Assembly: GCF_016294135.1 (NCBI RefSeq)
Contig: NZ_JAEDCO010000008.1
Location: forward strand, 1-51,481
Length of the DNA: 51,481 nt
Direction: 5' to 3'
Source of the DNA: Methanobrevibacter ruminantium
GTDB taxonomy: Archaea > Methanobacteriota > Methanobacteria > Methanobacteriales > Methanobacteriaceae
In this document: piece by piece, positions 34,863 through 43,405 of the stretch
How the letters are laid out: every line of letters starts with the position of its first letter
How positions within the stretch are numbered: position 1 is the stretch's first letter
Notes under the pieces: model-generated
What the model was told of the DNA's origin: nothing
What the model saw: only the letters and a program-made list of their open reading frames with translations
Database searches by the model: none
Position numbers and translations under genes: made by a program

Positions 34863-35570
34863 TCATATTCTAAATAAGTCAATCACCATCTTAGTGAGAA
34901 TTTTCAATCCAACTATTGCATCAGTTCCCTTATTTTGGGTTTCAGGAGTATAGATTGTAGTTATTGTTACTTCAACTAATCTAAGACCCTTATCACTTAT
35001 CTCTTTAATGAATTCAGATGATACCCCATATCCTCTTGAAACGATGTTTATTGCATCAGCAGCATGGGCTGTAAATGCCCTGAGACCGGACTGTGAATCC
35101 TTAACCCTTCTGCCATAGAATATGAAAGTCAAGGCATTCATGATCAGGTTTGCAAAACTTTTGCTTATTGGCATGTCTTCAAATGGCCTTGCACCAATTA
35201 CAACATCTGCCTCACAATCAACTAAAGGCTTGCATACCTTTGGAATATCCGCTATTTCATGCTGCCCATCAGCGTCAAAGGTTACAATGTATTTAGCGCC
35301 TTTATTATGTGCAAGAACCATTCCGGTTTTCAATGCAGCACCAAGTCCCCTATTGATTACATGGGAAATGACAAATATCTGATTGGGATACTTCCTTTTT
35401 GATTCAATAGCCAATTCAAGGGTCTTGTCTCGAGAACCGTCGTTGACAAGAATCACATTATATCCCCTTTCAGCTATTCCTTCAAGGATTTGGGACACTG
35501 TCTTCTCTTCATTGAATGCTGGAACAACCAAATAAACATCTTTAGCGATTTCTGAATTTACATCTGACAT
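34863..35570 (-). CDS. GT2 family glycosyltransferase (DPM1/polyprenyl type)
   Basis: 235 residues. GT-A fold with YLVVPAFNEEKTV (nucleotide-sugar site), ILVNDGSRDKT, FDADGQHE (metal-binding DxD-like) and GARPFEDMPISK, which resemble dolichyl-phosphate mannose/glucose synthases. It transfers a sugar to a polyprenyl phosphate or lipid for glycan assembly, at the cytoplasmic face. A DUF2304 membrane gene follows 24 bases downstream, and riboflavin synthase lies 21 bases upstream in the same direction, so the three may be co-transcribed. Confidence 0.88.
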   Translation of the reverse strand: MSDVNSEIAKDVYLVVPAFNEEKTVSQILEGIAERGYNVILVNDGSRDKTLELAIESKRKYPNQIFVISHVINRGLGAALKTGMVLAHNKGAKYIVTFDADGQHEIADIPKVCKPLVDCEADVVIGARPFEDMPISKSFANLIMNALTFIFYGRRVKDSQSGLRAFTAHAADAINIVSRGYGVSSEFIKEISDKGLRLVEVTITTIYTPETQNKGTDAIVGLKILTKMVIDLFRI

Positions 35571-35591
35571 ATTATCTTTGAAATTTTTTAG

Positions 35592-36050
35592 CTATAAAGG
35601 ACCTGCGTCTTCTTTACCTTCTCTCATTCCTTTTCCTGCTTCTTTTCTCATTTGTTTAGGATGGAACATCATCTTGATAAGGTTTTGAGCATGTTCACGA
35701 GCCCTATTGTCTGCTAATTTCTTTAGCTCCTTAGGGTCTTCCTCTTCATCTTCATGAACAAACACTTCCAAAATATGGGTGTTGGTCATGAGTTGAGCAC
35801 GAATTAAACCTGTAGACGCTTCATGAGCACACATCTTATCCTTTTCCATAGGTCCAGGCATTCCCAATGCCATGACAATCTCACAGTCTTCCTCTTCAAT
35901 TAGCTTTTTGCTTGCTACGGGAAGATCCTTTACACCTGGAACAGTAACGCGGATAATCTTTAAGTCTGAAGCGTTTTTCTTTAATTCATCAATAGCTGCA
36001 GCACCCATATCATAACGAGCGAATGTAGTATCTGCAATTCCTATTCTCAT
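35592..36050 (-). CDS. ribC: Riboflavin synthase, archaeal type
   Basis: 152 residues starting MRIGIADTTFARYDMGAAAI, the hallmark of the archaeal riboflavin synthase, which is related to lumazine synthase rather than to the bacterial two-barrel enzyme. VPGVKDLPVASKKLIEE and ALGMPGPMEKDKMCAHEAST complete the active site. It dismutates two 6,7-dimethyl-8-ribityllumazine molecules to riboflavin. ATG 36050 is preferred because GGTGA lies just upstream. Supplies FMN, FAD and the F420 pathway context with ArfB. Confidence 0.95.
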   Translation of the reverse strand: MRIGIADTTFARYDMGAAAIDELKKNASDLKIIRVTVPGVKDLPVASKKLIEEEDCEIVMALGMPGPMEKDKMCAHEASTGLIRAQLMTNTHILEVFVHEDEEEDPKELKKLADNRAREHAQNLIKMMFHPKQMRKEAGKGMREGKEDAGPL

Positions 36051-36198
36051 TTTATTCACCAAATAAACATTATTTTAAAAATTATTTAATTATTCTAACA
36101 ATAATTAATTTAATATTTTGATACAATATTATTGATTATGTTTTTAATTATATATAAAGTAAATCAAATATTTGAAAATATAAAAAATCATCTTATTA

Positions 36199-37392
36199 TT
36201 AAATCCTATTTTGAATTGAATTGATCTTCCCTAAAACAATATTGTCTTTAGTCAAGTCATATAGGATCCTATAGAAATACAATGCGCCACTATAATTCTT
36301 CCTGTATTCCAAATCAGCGCAAATGCCCTTTAATGTATCTAGGACAAATGGATTGGCTCCCACTTGAATACTCTTTGATTCAATGATTCTTTCTGCATCC
36401 TTTCGACTGATTTCAGTGTTGAATCCTCTGGATTTAATATATTCAAGTTCCCTAAATGCCTGCTTGTTGAAATCAAAGTTCAAGCTGAAATCATAGAAGA
36501 CAGCAGCAATATCCAATTGATTTTCCTCAACATAAAAGAAACCAAAATTCCTATAGGCTCTTGCTATATCCTCATTCTTATATGCAAACTTCAATGCATC
36601 TACATTGTATAGGAAAAATCTGTTGTAGGTCCGTGTCTTAGATTTATAAATGTCTACTAGGGAAAGAATGGTTTTTGAGGATACTGGATTGATCCTTAAG
36701 GCCTTAAGAAGATATTTCTCTGCCTTTTCAAAGTTATCATTTTCCAAAAGCAAAGTTCCATAAATATAATATAAATCAAAAAGAGGCTCATTGAAAGGAA
36801 TATACCCCAATTCATTCCTTAAGCCAATGTATTGGTAAAACAAAATCTCTTCAAGAGGATTTAAAAAGCTATGATATTCCTTTAAAAGAGTATTGTCCTC
36901 ACTATCAACTTCACTAATTCTATTGATTTTTACATCTTTTTTCCAATTAACCCTGCTCTTTTTCTGATTGAGATTATAATTTCTTGGACTTCTGGACAAC
37001 TTGTTTTCCTCATATCTCATATATTGGATTTCAGTAATTGGTCTATTTGATTTGAAATCGCTTCCCTTAGGAATGTTCCCCATTTCATACTTATCAACAA
37101 AATAACTCATGAAATTGTCTAATTTTTCTAAAGCGGTTTTCTTGTCACGATTTGCAATAAGTGGAATAACCTCATCAAGAATCCTTGATACATTTGTCTT
37201 TTTGGATTCATTATCATTGTAATCAAGATAAAAATCTAAGGACTGCCAAATTAATCTTGAAATCTCTTTAATGATCTCATAGGCAGATTCATGATTCTTA
37301 TAATAATCCAATTGAGATACCAGATAATCCCTATCCAAATCAGGATTTCCGCTTAAATTCCTCTTAATTTGCTTAATAATCTCATCAGTCAT
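36199..37392 (-). CDS. TPR-like protein, unknown function
   Basis: 397 residues starting MTDEIIKQIKRNL, after GTGATG. The N-terminal 130 residues are helical with no known motif, a basic linker (about 130-170) follows, and from about 205 onward TPR-like repeats appear (LLENDNFEKAEKYLLKALRI, NPVSSKTILSLVDIYKS, EENQLDIAAVFYDFSLNFDF). No membrane or signal sequence. Probably a cytoplasmic adaptor. Confidence 0.75.
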   Translation of the reverse strand: MTDEIIKQIKRNLSGNPDLDRDYLVSQLDYYKNHESAYEIIKEISRLIWQSLDFYLDYNDNESKKTNVSRILDEVIPLIANRDKKTALEKLDNFMSYFVDKYEMGNIPKGSDFKSNRPITEIQYMRYEENKLSRSPRNYNLNQKKSRVNWKKDVKINRISEVDSEDNTLLKEYHSFLNPLEEILFYQYIGLRNELGYIPFNEPLFDLYYIYGTLLLENDNFEKAEKYLLKALRINPVSSKTILSLVDIYKSKTRTYNRFFLYNVDALKFAYKNEDIARAYRNFGFFYVEENQLDIAAVFYDFSLNFDFNKQAFRELEYIKSRGFNTEISRKDAERIIESKSIQVGANPFVLDTLKGICADLEYRKNYSGALYFYRILYDLTKDNIVLGKINSIQNRI

Positions 37393-37537
37393 TTGAATCA
37401 TCACAAAAAATAGAAAAAATCAAATTTTTATTTTTAAAAGCTTTTTAAAATTAGTTTATTGAAACTAGTTTAAAATATTAACTATTAAATTAAAAAAAGT
37501 AAAAAAAGAACTTAAATTAGAAAAGAATAAGCAATTC

Positions 37538-38377
37538 CTATTCTTTTATATCCATCAAATCAAGAATTCTCTCACGTGCTTCCCCAATGGTTAAAGGATA
37601 ATATTCTCCAAAATCCAAACCATCCTTCTTATTTAGGACTTCAGCAAGATGAGCTATTCTTGGCAAACGTAAATCTGCAGACCTTATAAGTTCCACATCG
37701 GAAAAAACCTCTTTAGGCAAGCCATGAGCAATGATTTCCCCATCACTGATCAAATGGATTTCAGTTGAATAGACAGGAACCAAATCAACATCATGAGTTG
37801 ATATTACAATAGTCATTCCTTCCTGATTCAATTCATGCAATAACTTAAGAATATGTGAAGCTCCTTTTGGATCCAAACCTGAGGTAGGCTCATCAAGAAT
37901 CATCAGTTCAGGATTCATAGCCAAAATACCTGCAATAGCTACCCTTTTCTTTTGACCGCCACTTAAATGATGAGGGGATTTCTTTTCAAATCCGGCCATT
38001 CCAACCTTTTCAAGGGAATCCTTAACCCTTCGTTCCACCTCTTCAATTGGAAGCCCTAAATTCATTGGCCCAAAAGCCACATCCTCCTCTACAGTTGGAG
38101 CAAAGAGTTGATTATCTGGGTTTTGAAATACGATTCCTATTTTCTGACGAGCTTTGAATAGACTTTCCTTATCATATTCAAGTTTCTCTCCATCAATATA
38201 GATTTCACCTGATTTTGGTATGTTGATTCCATTGAAATGTAAGAAAAGTGTAGACTTTCCAGCCCCATTTCTTCCTAAAAGAGCCACCATTTCACCTTTA
38301 TCAACCTTAAAATTAATGTTGTTCAATGCCCTTGTTCCATCAGGATAATCAAAAACTATATTTCTTGCCTCTAAAAT
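37538..38377 (-). CDS. cbiO: ECF/cobalt-type ABC ATPase, apparent ATT start
   Basis: 279 residues if started at ATT 38375-38377, six bases after GGAGGT; this adds ILEARNIVFDYPDGTRAL before the next possible start (TTG 38326), which would cut off the first beta strand of the ABC fold. Walker A GRNGAGKST, Q-loop QNPDNQLF, signature LSGGQKKRVAIAGI, Walker B LMILDEPTSGLD and H-loop STHDVD are all present. CbiO/EcfA energises uptake of cobalt, nickel or vitamins through ECF transporters. No CbiM or CbiQ gene is adjacent, but CbiZ lies just upstream, supporting a cobalamin link. Confidence 0.88.
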   Translation of the reverse strand: MLEARNIVFDYPDGTRALNNINFKVDKGEMVALLGRNGAGKSTLFLHFNGINIPKSGEIYIDGEKLEYDKESLFKARQKIGIVFQNPDNQLFAPTVEEDVAFGPMNLGLPIEEVERRVKDSLEKVGMAGFEKKSPHHLSGGQKKRVAIAGILAMNPELMILDEPTSGLDPKGASHILKLLHELNQEGMTIVISTHDVDLVPVYSTEIHLISDGEIIAHGLPKEVFSDVELIRSADLRLPRIAHLAEVLNKKDGLDFGEYYPLTIGEARERILDLMDIKE

Positions 38378-38415
38378 ACTAAAACCTCCAACTTATTATT
38401 TATTATATAAAAAAG

Positions 38416-38425
38416 AGTATATAAA
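38416..38425 (-). promoter_or_regulatory. TATA box of the cbiO gene
   Basis: On the minus strand TTTATATACT lies about 40 bases before the ATT start, with GGAGGT between, leaving a leader of roughly 15-20 nt. It supports real initiation near 38375 rather than at the internal TTG 38326. Confidence 0.55.
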
Positions 38426-38583
38426 TGTTTAAAAAGTAATAAAAAACTCTATAAAATCTTAAAAAAAGTAATACTTTTAAATAAACCCCGTTTGATAAAA
38501 TATCAACCATATGATAAAAAATAGAAAAAAATAGAAAAAATAGTAAAAATAGGATAGGAAATAGGAAAATTAGTATTTTAAAA

Positions 38584-39723
38584 TCATTCTAATTGAGTCT
38601 TGATGATGTAATCCAAAAGCAATTTCATTGATTGCCATTCAATCCTATTTAATTGATTTTCCAAGATTGAATTGGAAGCCTTTAAAACTGTTTTCTTGCT
38701 TAATAAACAATATCTGTATTGATCTAAAAGATGTATTATCAATGAAACATATGAAACAAGTTCCGGATTTTTGGAAATGCTGATTAATGAAGCAATGAAT
38801 TCCCTTTTATCATCTTCATCCTCCATTTTCATATGTTTTGGCAAATAATTGTTATAAAAATCATCTAAATTGTACTGGAACCTATCCAATCTAACCAATG
38901 CATTCAATTGATAAGTTGGAGTCAACCATTGCAGTTTAGCTAAAGCTTCTTTTATTGAATCAATAACAACTTTTCCTATAAGTTCCCCTATTTTAGCATG
39001 CTTGCTGACATTGTCTGTAAAGTTTTCACTTTCCATATTTGAGAAAATAGCTAGTCCATCAGTTCCTGTACCTGTAGCTATCTCATCAGAATAATTGCTT
39101 GACACCATCAAATCCCTAAGGGCAACTGCTTTTGCCTCTACAGCAATCATTTCTGCTAATAAAAGGGAGCTTTCATCCAATTTTGTATTTATTAAAAGTA
39201 TTGTATTGATTGTTCCAGGCTTATTTGGATTTTGATTATTGTTTTGACCATTGCTTTCATCTTCTTCTAAATCATAACGATAATCTGCATTGATTTCATA
39301 ATATGAAGCAATATCTCCTGCAGAGACAGCATTTACTCTAGCACCGGCTGTTGTAATTGCAATAACTTCAATATCCCTATATTTTTCACAAGCTATTGAA
39401 TAACTGTTCATGTCTGCAGATGTGATAAGACCGCTTAACTTGTCGCTTCTTAAATCCAAACCATTATAAAAATCAGTTGATAAGTCCTTTAGGAAATCCA
39501 ATATGCCTCCATCGCCATACTTATCAATGTTTTCTTGAGACAATTGATGATTGAAAACAGCAGATAAATCCTCATTGTATCCTCCATTTAACCAAGAACT
39601 GACTATTCCATTTCTTTTAGGACCAAATCTAACAAGAACAGTGTCTGAATTCTTTAGTATTTCATCACCATCACTTGTTTTCATTATCAATTCAAATTCT
39701 TGATTTTTATCATCAATTGGCAT
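38584..39723 (-). CDS. cbiZ: Adenosylcobinamide amidohydrolase CbiZ with extra C-terminal domain
   Basis: 379 residues from ATG 39723 (GAGG six bases upstream). The N-terminal 240 residues match CbiZ: VRFGPKRNGIVSSWLNGGYN, ITTAGARVNAVSAGD, NTILLINTKLDESSLLLAEM and GTGTDGLAIFS. CbiZ removes the aminopropanol side of cobinamide, letting archaea salvage incomplete corrinoids. Residues about 250-379 form a helical extension beyond the normal family length, function unknown. It precedes cbiO by about 200 bases and may be regulated with it. Confidence 0.88.
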   Translation of the reverse strand: MPIDDKNQEFELIMKTSDGDEILKNSDTVLVRFGPKRNGIVSSWLNGGYNEDLSAVFNHQLSQENIDKYGDGGILDFLKDLSTDFYNGLDLRSDKLSGLITSADMNSYSIACEKYRDIEVIAITTAGARVNAVSAGDIASYYEINADYRYDLEEDESNGQNNNQNPNKPGTINTILLINTKLDESSLLLAEMIAVEAKAVALRDLMVSSNYSDEIATGTGTDGLAIFSNMESENFTDNVSKHAKIGELIGKVVIDSIKEALAKLQWLTPTYQLNALVRLDRFQYNLDDFYNNYLPKHMKMEDEDDKREFIASLISISKNPELVSYVSLIIHLLDQYRYCLLSKKTVLKASNSILENQLNRIEWQSMKLLLDYIIKTQLE

Positions 39724-39919
39724 ATGATTCCTCAAAAAATAGTTAATAGAAATAATTATTTAAATAATTTTCTAATTTTCTAAATGTTAATTAAATAATA
39801 ATTTATTAAAAATAGTATTTAAATATATAAAAAATTAAAAATGTAAAAAATTAAAAAATTAGATAAAATGAAAATAAAATAAAAAAAAAGAAAATTAAAG
39901 AAATATAAAATAAAAAATA

Positions 39920-39936
39920 GGGAGTTTTTTACTCCC
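39920..39936 (-). terminator. GGGAGT hairpin downstream of glnK
   Basis: GGGAGT and ACTCCC (39920-39925, 39931-39936) form a short stem just beyond hairpin element copy C. An A/T-rich region follows on the minus strand. Likely the end of the amt-glnK transcript. Confidence 0.45.
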
Positions 39937-39943
39937 AACTGAG

Positions 39944-39990
39944 GAAAGAATTTTGGTCAAGGTTTTTGACCGAAGGTCAAAAAGCTTGAG
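39944..39990 (-). repeat. 3' hairpin element, copy C (after glnK)
   Basis: Minus strand: CAAG-C-TTTTT, inner stem GAC(CTTCG)GTC, AAAAA-C-CTTG, tail ACCAAAATTCTTTC. It starts one base after the glnK stop. Relative to copies A and B the outer pairs change from CCAG/CTGG to CAAG/CTTG on both sides, so pairing is kept. Confidence 0.75.
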
Positions 39991-40329
39991 TTAAACAGCA
40001 TCAGAACCTCTTTCACCTGTCCTAATCCTAATCACTTCAATTACATCAGAAACGAAAATCTTTCCATCTCCAACTTCACCAGTGCGTGCACTTTCAATGA
40101 TAACATCCAAAATGCGTCCTAAATCCTCATCATTGACAACAAGCTCTATACGTGTTTTAGGAATAAGATCAATGCAGTAACTGGAACCTCTATAGGATTC
40201 CTTGATACCCATTTGCCTTCCTCTTCCTTTAACCTCTGAAACATTCATTCCTTCACAGCCGGCATCAATCAATGCTTTTTTAACGTTTTCAAACTTTTCC
40301 TGACGAATAACTGCAATTATCCTTTTCAT
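39991..40329 (-). CDS. glnK: PII-family nitrogen regulator GlnK
   Basis: 112 residues starting MKRIIAVIRQEKFENVKKAL after GGAGTGAT. The T-loop GRGRQMGIKESYRGSSY ends in tyrosine 51, the site modified in some bacteria, and the C-terminal GDGKIFVSDVIEVIRIRTGE carries the ATP-binding residues. GlnK binds the Amt channel and blocks ammonium uptake under nitrogen sufficiency, in response to 2-oxoglutarate and ATP/ADP. It is co-transcribed with amt (26-base gap). Confidence 0.96.
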   Translation of the reverse strand: MKRIIAVIRQEKFENVKKALIDAGCEGMNVSEVKGRGRQMGIKESYRGSSYCIDLIPKTRIELVVNDEDLGRILDVIIESARTGEVGDGKIFVSDVIEVIRIRTGERGSDAV

Positions 40330-40355
40330 AAATATCACTCCACCATTAAATTAAT

Positions 40356-41567
40356 CTATAGTCTATATCCTGATTCATTGTGTAGATTTGCATCGAGTCC
40401 TTCAATCTCCTCTTTTTCATTAACTCTGATACCAATTGTCTTATCAAGGATTTTTGCAAGAATTATGCTTACAACAAATGCATAAACTGCTGTTACAATA
40501 ATACTTATTATTTGTATTGTAAGCTGGTTAGGATTTCCAAATAGCAGTCCTGCTGCTCCATTGATTGCAGGTGAAGCGAAGATACCGGTAGCTATTGCTC
40601 CCCATACACCTGAAAGACCATGAACTCCAAATACATCCAAAGCATCGTCGTAGCCAAATTTTGATTTCAGATAGTAAATAGCGTAGTAGGATACAAATGC
40701 AGTTACAAAACCTATAATGATTGCTGCAGGAACATCAACAAACCCAGCTGCAGGAGTAATTGCTACAAGACCTGCAACACCTCCTGTAATAGCACCTAAC
40801 ATTGTAGGTTTTCCTATTTTAACTGTATCAATCAATACCCATGTGATAAGAGCAGTTGCTGCTGCAACATTTGAAACTAGAATAGCAGAAGCTGCAAGCC
40901 CATTAGCTGCAAGAGCAGATCCTCCGTTGAATCCCATCCATCCAAACCATAGGAGCCCTGCACCTAAAACAGAATAACCTAAGTTATGTGGTAGCAATGA
41001 AGGAATTTTCCTTTTTCCAAGGACAAGAGCCAATGCTAAAGCTGTAACTCCAGAGTTAATATGCACAACTGTACCTCCTGCAAAGTCCAATGATCCCATT
41101 TGCATCAGCCATCCTCCACCCCATACCCAATGGGCAATAGGGACGTAAACAAGAGTAACCCATGCAATGATGAATATCATCCAAGCAGAGGTTTTCATCC
41201 TGCCTACAATAGCTCCGGATACAAGAGCTGCTGTAAGTCCTGCAAAAGTCAATTGGAATACAATAAACAATATTGTTGGAATGGAACCAGTCAAATCATT
41301 TATCCCAATTCCAGTCATGAAGAAATGTGCAGGATGTGCAATCAATCCACTGATGCTTACATCTCCAAAAGCAAACGGATATCCATAAGCTACCCAAATT
41401 ATGCTTGCTATAGAGAATGCAATAAATGTTAAAAACATTGTATTCAATACATTTTTCCTTTTTGTTAAACCGCCATAAAAGAAAGCAACTCCAGGGATGC
41501 TCATCAATAAAACCAAGATAGTTGCAATGAGTATCCATGCAGTATCACCTGTACTTAACATTACCAT
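40356..41567 (-). CDS. amt: Ammonium transporter
   Basis: 403 residues with about 11 membrane helices. Conserved pieces: WILIATILVLLMSIPGVAFF at the start, DFAGGTVVHINSGVTALALA and the DALDVFGVHGLSGVWGAIAT segment with the pore histidine. It conducts ammonium at limiting supply. The start is ATG 41567 (or 41561). A roughly 270-nt leader with an NrpR-type operator near the transcription start precedes it. Confidence 0.95.
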   Translation of the reverse strand: MVMLSTGDTAWILIATILVLLMSIPGVAFFYGGLTKRKNVLNTMFLTFIAFSIASIIWVAYGYPFAFGDVSISGLIAHPAHFFMTGIGINDLTGSIPTILFIVFQLTFAGLTAALVSGAIVGRMKTSAWMIFIIAWVTLVYVPIAHWVWGGGWLMQMGSLDFAGGTVVHINSGVTALALALVLGKRKIPSLLPHNLGYSVLGAGLLWFGWMGFNGGSALAANGLAASAILVSNVAAATALITWVLIDTVKIGKPTMLGAITGGVAGLVAITPAAGFVDVPAAIIIGFVTAFVSYYAIYYLKSKFGYDDALDVFGVHGLSGVWGAIATGIFASPAINGAAGLLFGNPNQLTIQIISIIVTAVYAFVVSIILAKILDKTIGIRVNEKEEIEGLDANLHNESGYRL

Positions 41568-41815
41568 ATTTTCACTTACTCATAAATCAATTAATAATAA
41601 AATTAAGGAAATAAATAATTTCAAAAAATCTTAATGATTTTTTAATAAACGCGTTTAGTAATTAAGTTTGATCAATAAAGTAATTAATTAATGAAATTTG
41701 ATGTTTTAGACTTATTTTAGATTAAATTTAAGAATTATATTAATTTTTAATATTTGTTGCAGTTGAAATATAATCATAAACTAATTTCATAAAATGAAAT
41801 TATTTATTTCCTATC

Positions 41816-41829
41816 GGAAGACGGCTTCC
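41816..41829 (-). promoter_or_regulatory. NrpR-type operator (GGAA-N6-TTCC) of amt-glnK
   Basis: GGAA-GACGGC-TTCC fits the NrpR operator consensus of methanogens exactly and is the centre of the larger palindrome TCGGAAG-ACGG-CTTCCGA. It lies about 32-53 bases downstream of the minus-strand TATA box (41861-41869), just past the predicted transcription start, where a bound NrpR would block polymerase until 2-oxoglutarate rises. An additional half site TTCC is at 41833-41836. Confidence 0.75.
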
Positions 41830-41860
41830 GACTTCCGACATAATACTATATGTTTTTTAA

Positions 41861-41869
41861 GTATATAAA
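41861..41869 (-). promoter_or_regulatory. TATA box of amt-glnK
   Basis: On the minus strand TTTATATAC, the same box as for cbiO. Expected transcription start about 41836-41840, immediately upstream of the NrpR-type operator. Confidence 0.55.
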
Positions 41870-42133
41870 TATTCCCCTTAACAAATTGCTAAAAGCAAAT
41901 AAGGAAATAAACTAAATAAATGAAATAATTAACAAGGATAAATGATTTTGATGCTTTAAGTTAAGCAAATTACGGAATAAAAGAGAAATAAGCATAGAAA
42001 AGATAATTTTACCATAATATATAAATACTATTTAAATAAAAATTTATAATGTATATCCATTTAATGAAAATTATTTTCTTAATTATATTAATTTATAAAT
42101 ATATTAATAAATAAACTTCTAAGAGGTGAGAAT

Positions 42134-42553
42134 TTGAAAGTTGATAGAAAAGCTAAATTCTGCATATTTTTGGTTATTGCCGTCCTTGCCTTGGGATTGA
42201 GTAATTTTGCAGCTGCATTTACAGGGGATTTTGTTAGTTCATCCTTTCCAGGAATAAATGATACTGACAAGATGATTGCATTGGATAACGACAATTTTGT
42301 TCCAGCAACTATAAATGCGGTTTATGAACCAAAAAAAGTAGAAGAAGTTAATGAAACTGATAATGAAACAGATTCAAATTCCACTATTGAAGACAATGAT
42401 GATGGTTATGATAATGGAAACACCAATCCAAACAGTAATCATAACAGTAATCATAACAGTAACTCAAATTCAAACGGCAATGAGAATGGTAGAGGAGATA
42501 ATTCAGATTCCCAATCAAATTCTGGTTCTGCAGATATTGGTGATGATGAATAA
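42134..42553 (+). CDS. Secreted or anchored Asn/Asp/Ser-rich small protein
   Basis: 139 residues, TTG start after AAGAGGTGAG. Signal-like N-terminus MKVDRKAKFCIFLVIAVLAL to about residue 28, then an acidic, threonine/asparagine-rich disordered tail with (NSNH)n repeats (about 97-110). The N-terminal motif resembles that of the protein at 25333. Probably a surface or secreted protein specific to this lineage. No domain known. Confidence 0.65.
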   Translation: MKVDRKAKFCIFLVIAVLALGLSNFAAAFTGDFVSSSFPGINDTDKMIALDNDNFVPATINAVYEPKKVEEVNETDNETDSNSTIEDNDDGYDNGNTNPNSNHNSNHNSNSNSNGNENGRGDNSDSQSNSGSADIGDDE

Positions 42554-42735
42554 CTACCATTAATCTTTTTTTATTAAATTTATTGCTTCTTTATTCTCTT
42601 TTTTAAACCATTTAATGTAAAATTACTCGTTAAAGAAAATTTAGAAATTTTTCTAATTATATTAAACTAAATATAGAATTAAAAAATATAAAAATATCAA
42701 ATTTTAAAAAAAAATCCATGTCTAAAGGTGAAAAA

Positions 42736-43305
42736 ATGAAAGAAAACAAAGAATTTGCTTTAAAGGTAAAAAGCATTAGAGAAAGACAAAATATGAGCAT
42801 TGAAGAACTTGCAGAAAAAAGTGACGTGAAATTAGAAGTTCTTCAAGCTATGGAAAATGGTGAAATCATTCCTTCCCTCACTCCATTAACCAAAATGGCA
42901 AAAGCTCTTGGAGTAAGAGTGGGAACCTTCCTTGACGACACACCACAGCTTGGACCTGTTGTAGTAAGAGGAGGAAAACCAAACAATGTATTATACTTCT
43001 CCGGAAGAGAAGATGTGACTAATGCAAGTAATTTAGAATTCCACTCATTAGGTGCAGGTAAAATCGACAGAAATATCGATCCATACATAATTGACATTAC
43101 ATTTGAAGAAGACTACAAGTTATCATCACACGAAGGAGAAGAGTTCATTTATGTATTAGAAGGCGAAATTGAAGTGGAATACGGTAAAGACAAGTTTACT
43201 GTAGCTGCAGGTGACAGCATATTCTATGATTCAGTTGTACCACATCATTTACACTCAAGTGGAGACAAAGCAAAAATATTAGCTGTTTTATACACTCCTT
43301 ATTAA
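42736..43305 (+). CDS. XRE-family regulator with cupin sensor domain
   Basis: 189 residues from ATG 42736 after AAAGGTGAA. The N-terminal helix-turn-helix (about 10-65, IRERQNMSIEELAEKSDVKL) binds DNA. The C-terminal cupin (about 115-185, with SHEGEEFIYVLEGEIEVEYG and VVPHHLHSSG) holds metal- or ligand-binding histidines and glutamate. Such proteins sense a small metabolite. The neighbouring acyl-CoA synthetase gene, 100 bases downstream in the same direction, suggests regulation of acyl metabolism. Confidence 0.9.
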   Translation: MKENKEFALKVKSIRERQNMSIEELAEKSDVKLEVLQAMENGEIIPSLTPLTKMAKALGVRVGTFLDDTPQLGPVVVRGGKPNNVLYFSGREDVTNASNLEFHSLGAGKIDRNIDPYIIDITFEEDYKLSSHEGEEFIYVLEGEIEVEYGKDKFTVAAGDSIFYDSVVPHHLHSSGDKAKILAVLYTPY

Positions 43306-43405
43306 GCCAATAGTGATTTAACCTTTATACGAAAGCAAATTAAAAAGAGCAAATATTAAATTATAAATAAAGATTAACTGATATTATTATGAAAATGGTG
43401 AAAAA

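Larger units (their letters stand above)
41568..42133. other. Divergent region amt/secreted protein, with regulatory sites
   Basis: No gene. From left to right: an amt leader with hairpins AAAAAATC-TTAAT-GATTTTTT (about 41625) and TAATTTCAT-AAA-ATGAAATTA (about 41783-41802), the NrpR-type operator at 41816-41829, a minus-strand TATA box at 41861-41869, and near 42017 a plus-strand TATATAAATACT box toward the gene at 42134. Confidence 0.5.

Noticed and set aside
42428..42465. Short AACAGTAATCAT repeats as a CRISPR-like array
   Set aside because: Only two to three contiguous copies with no spacers, coding for an NSNH repeat in a secreted protein.
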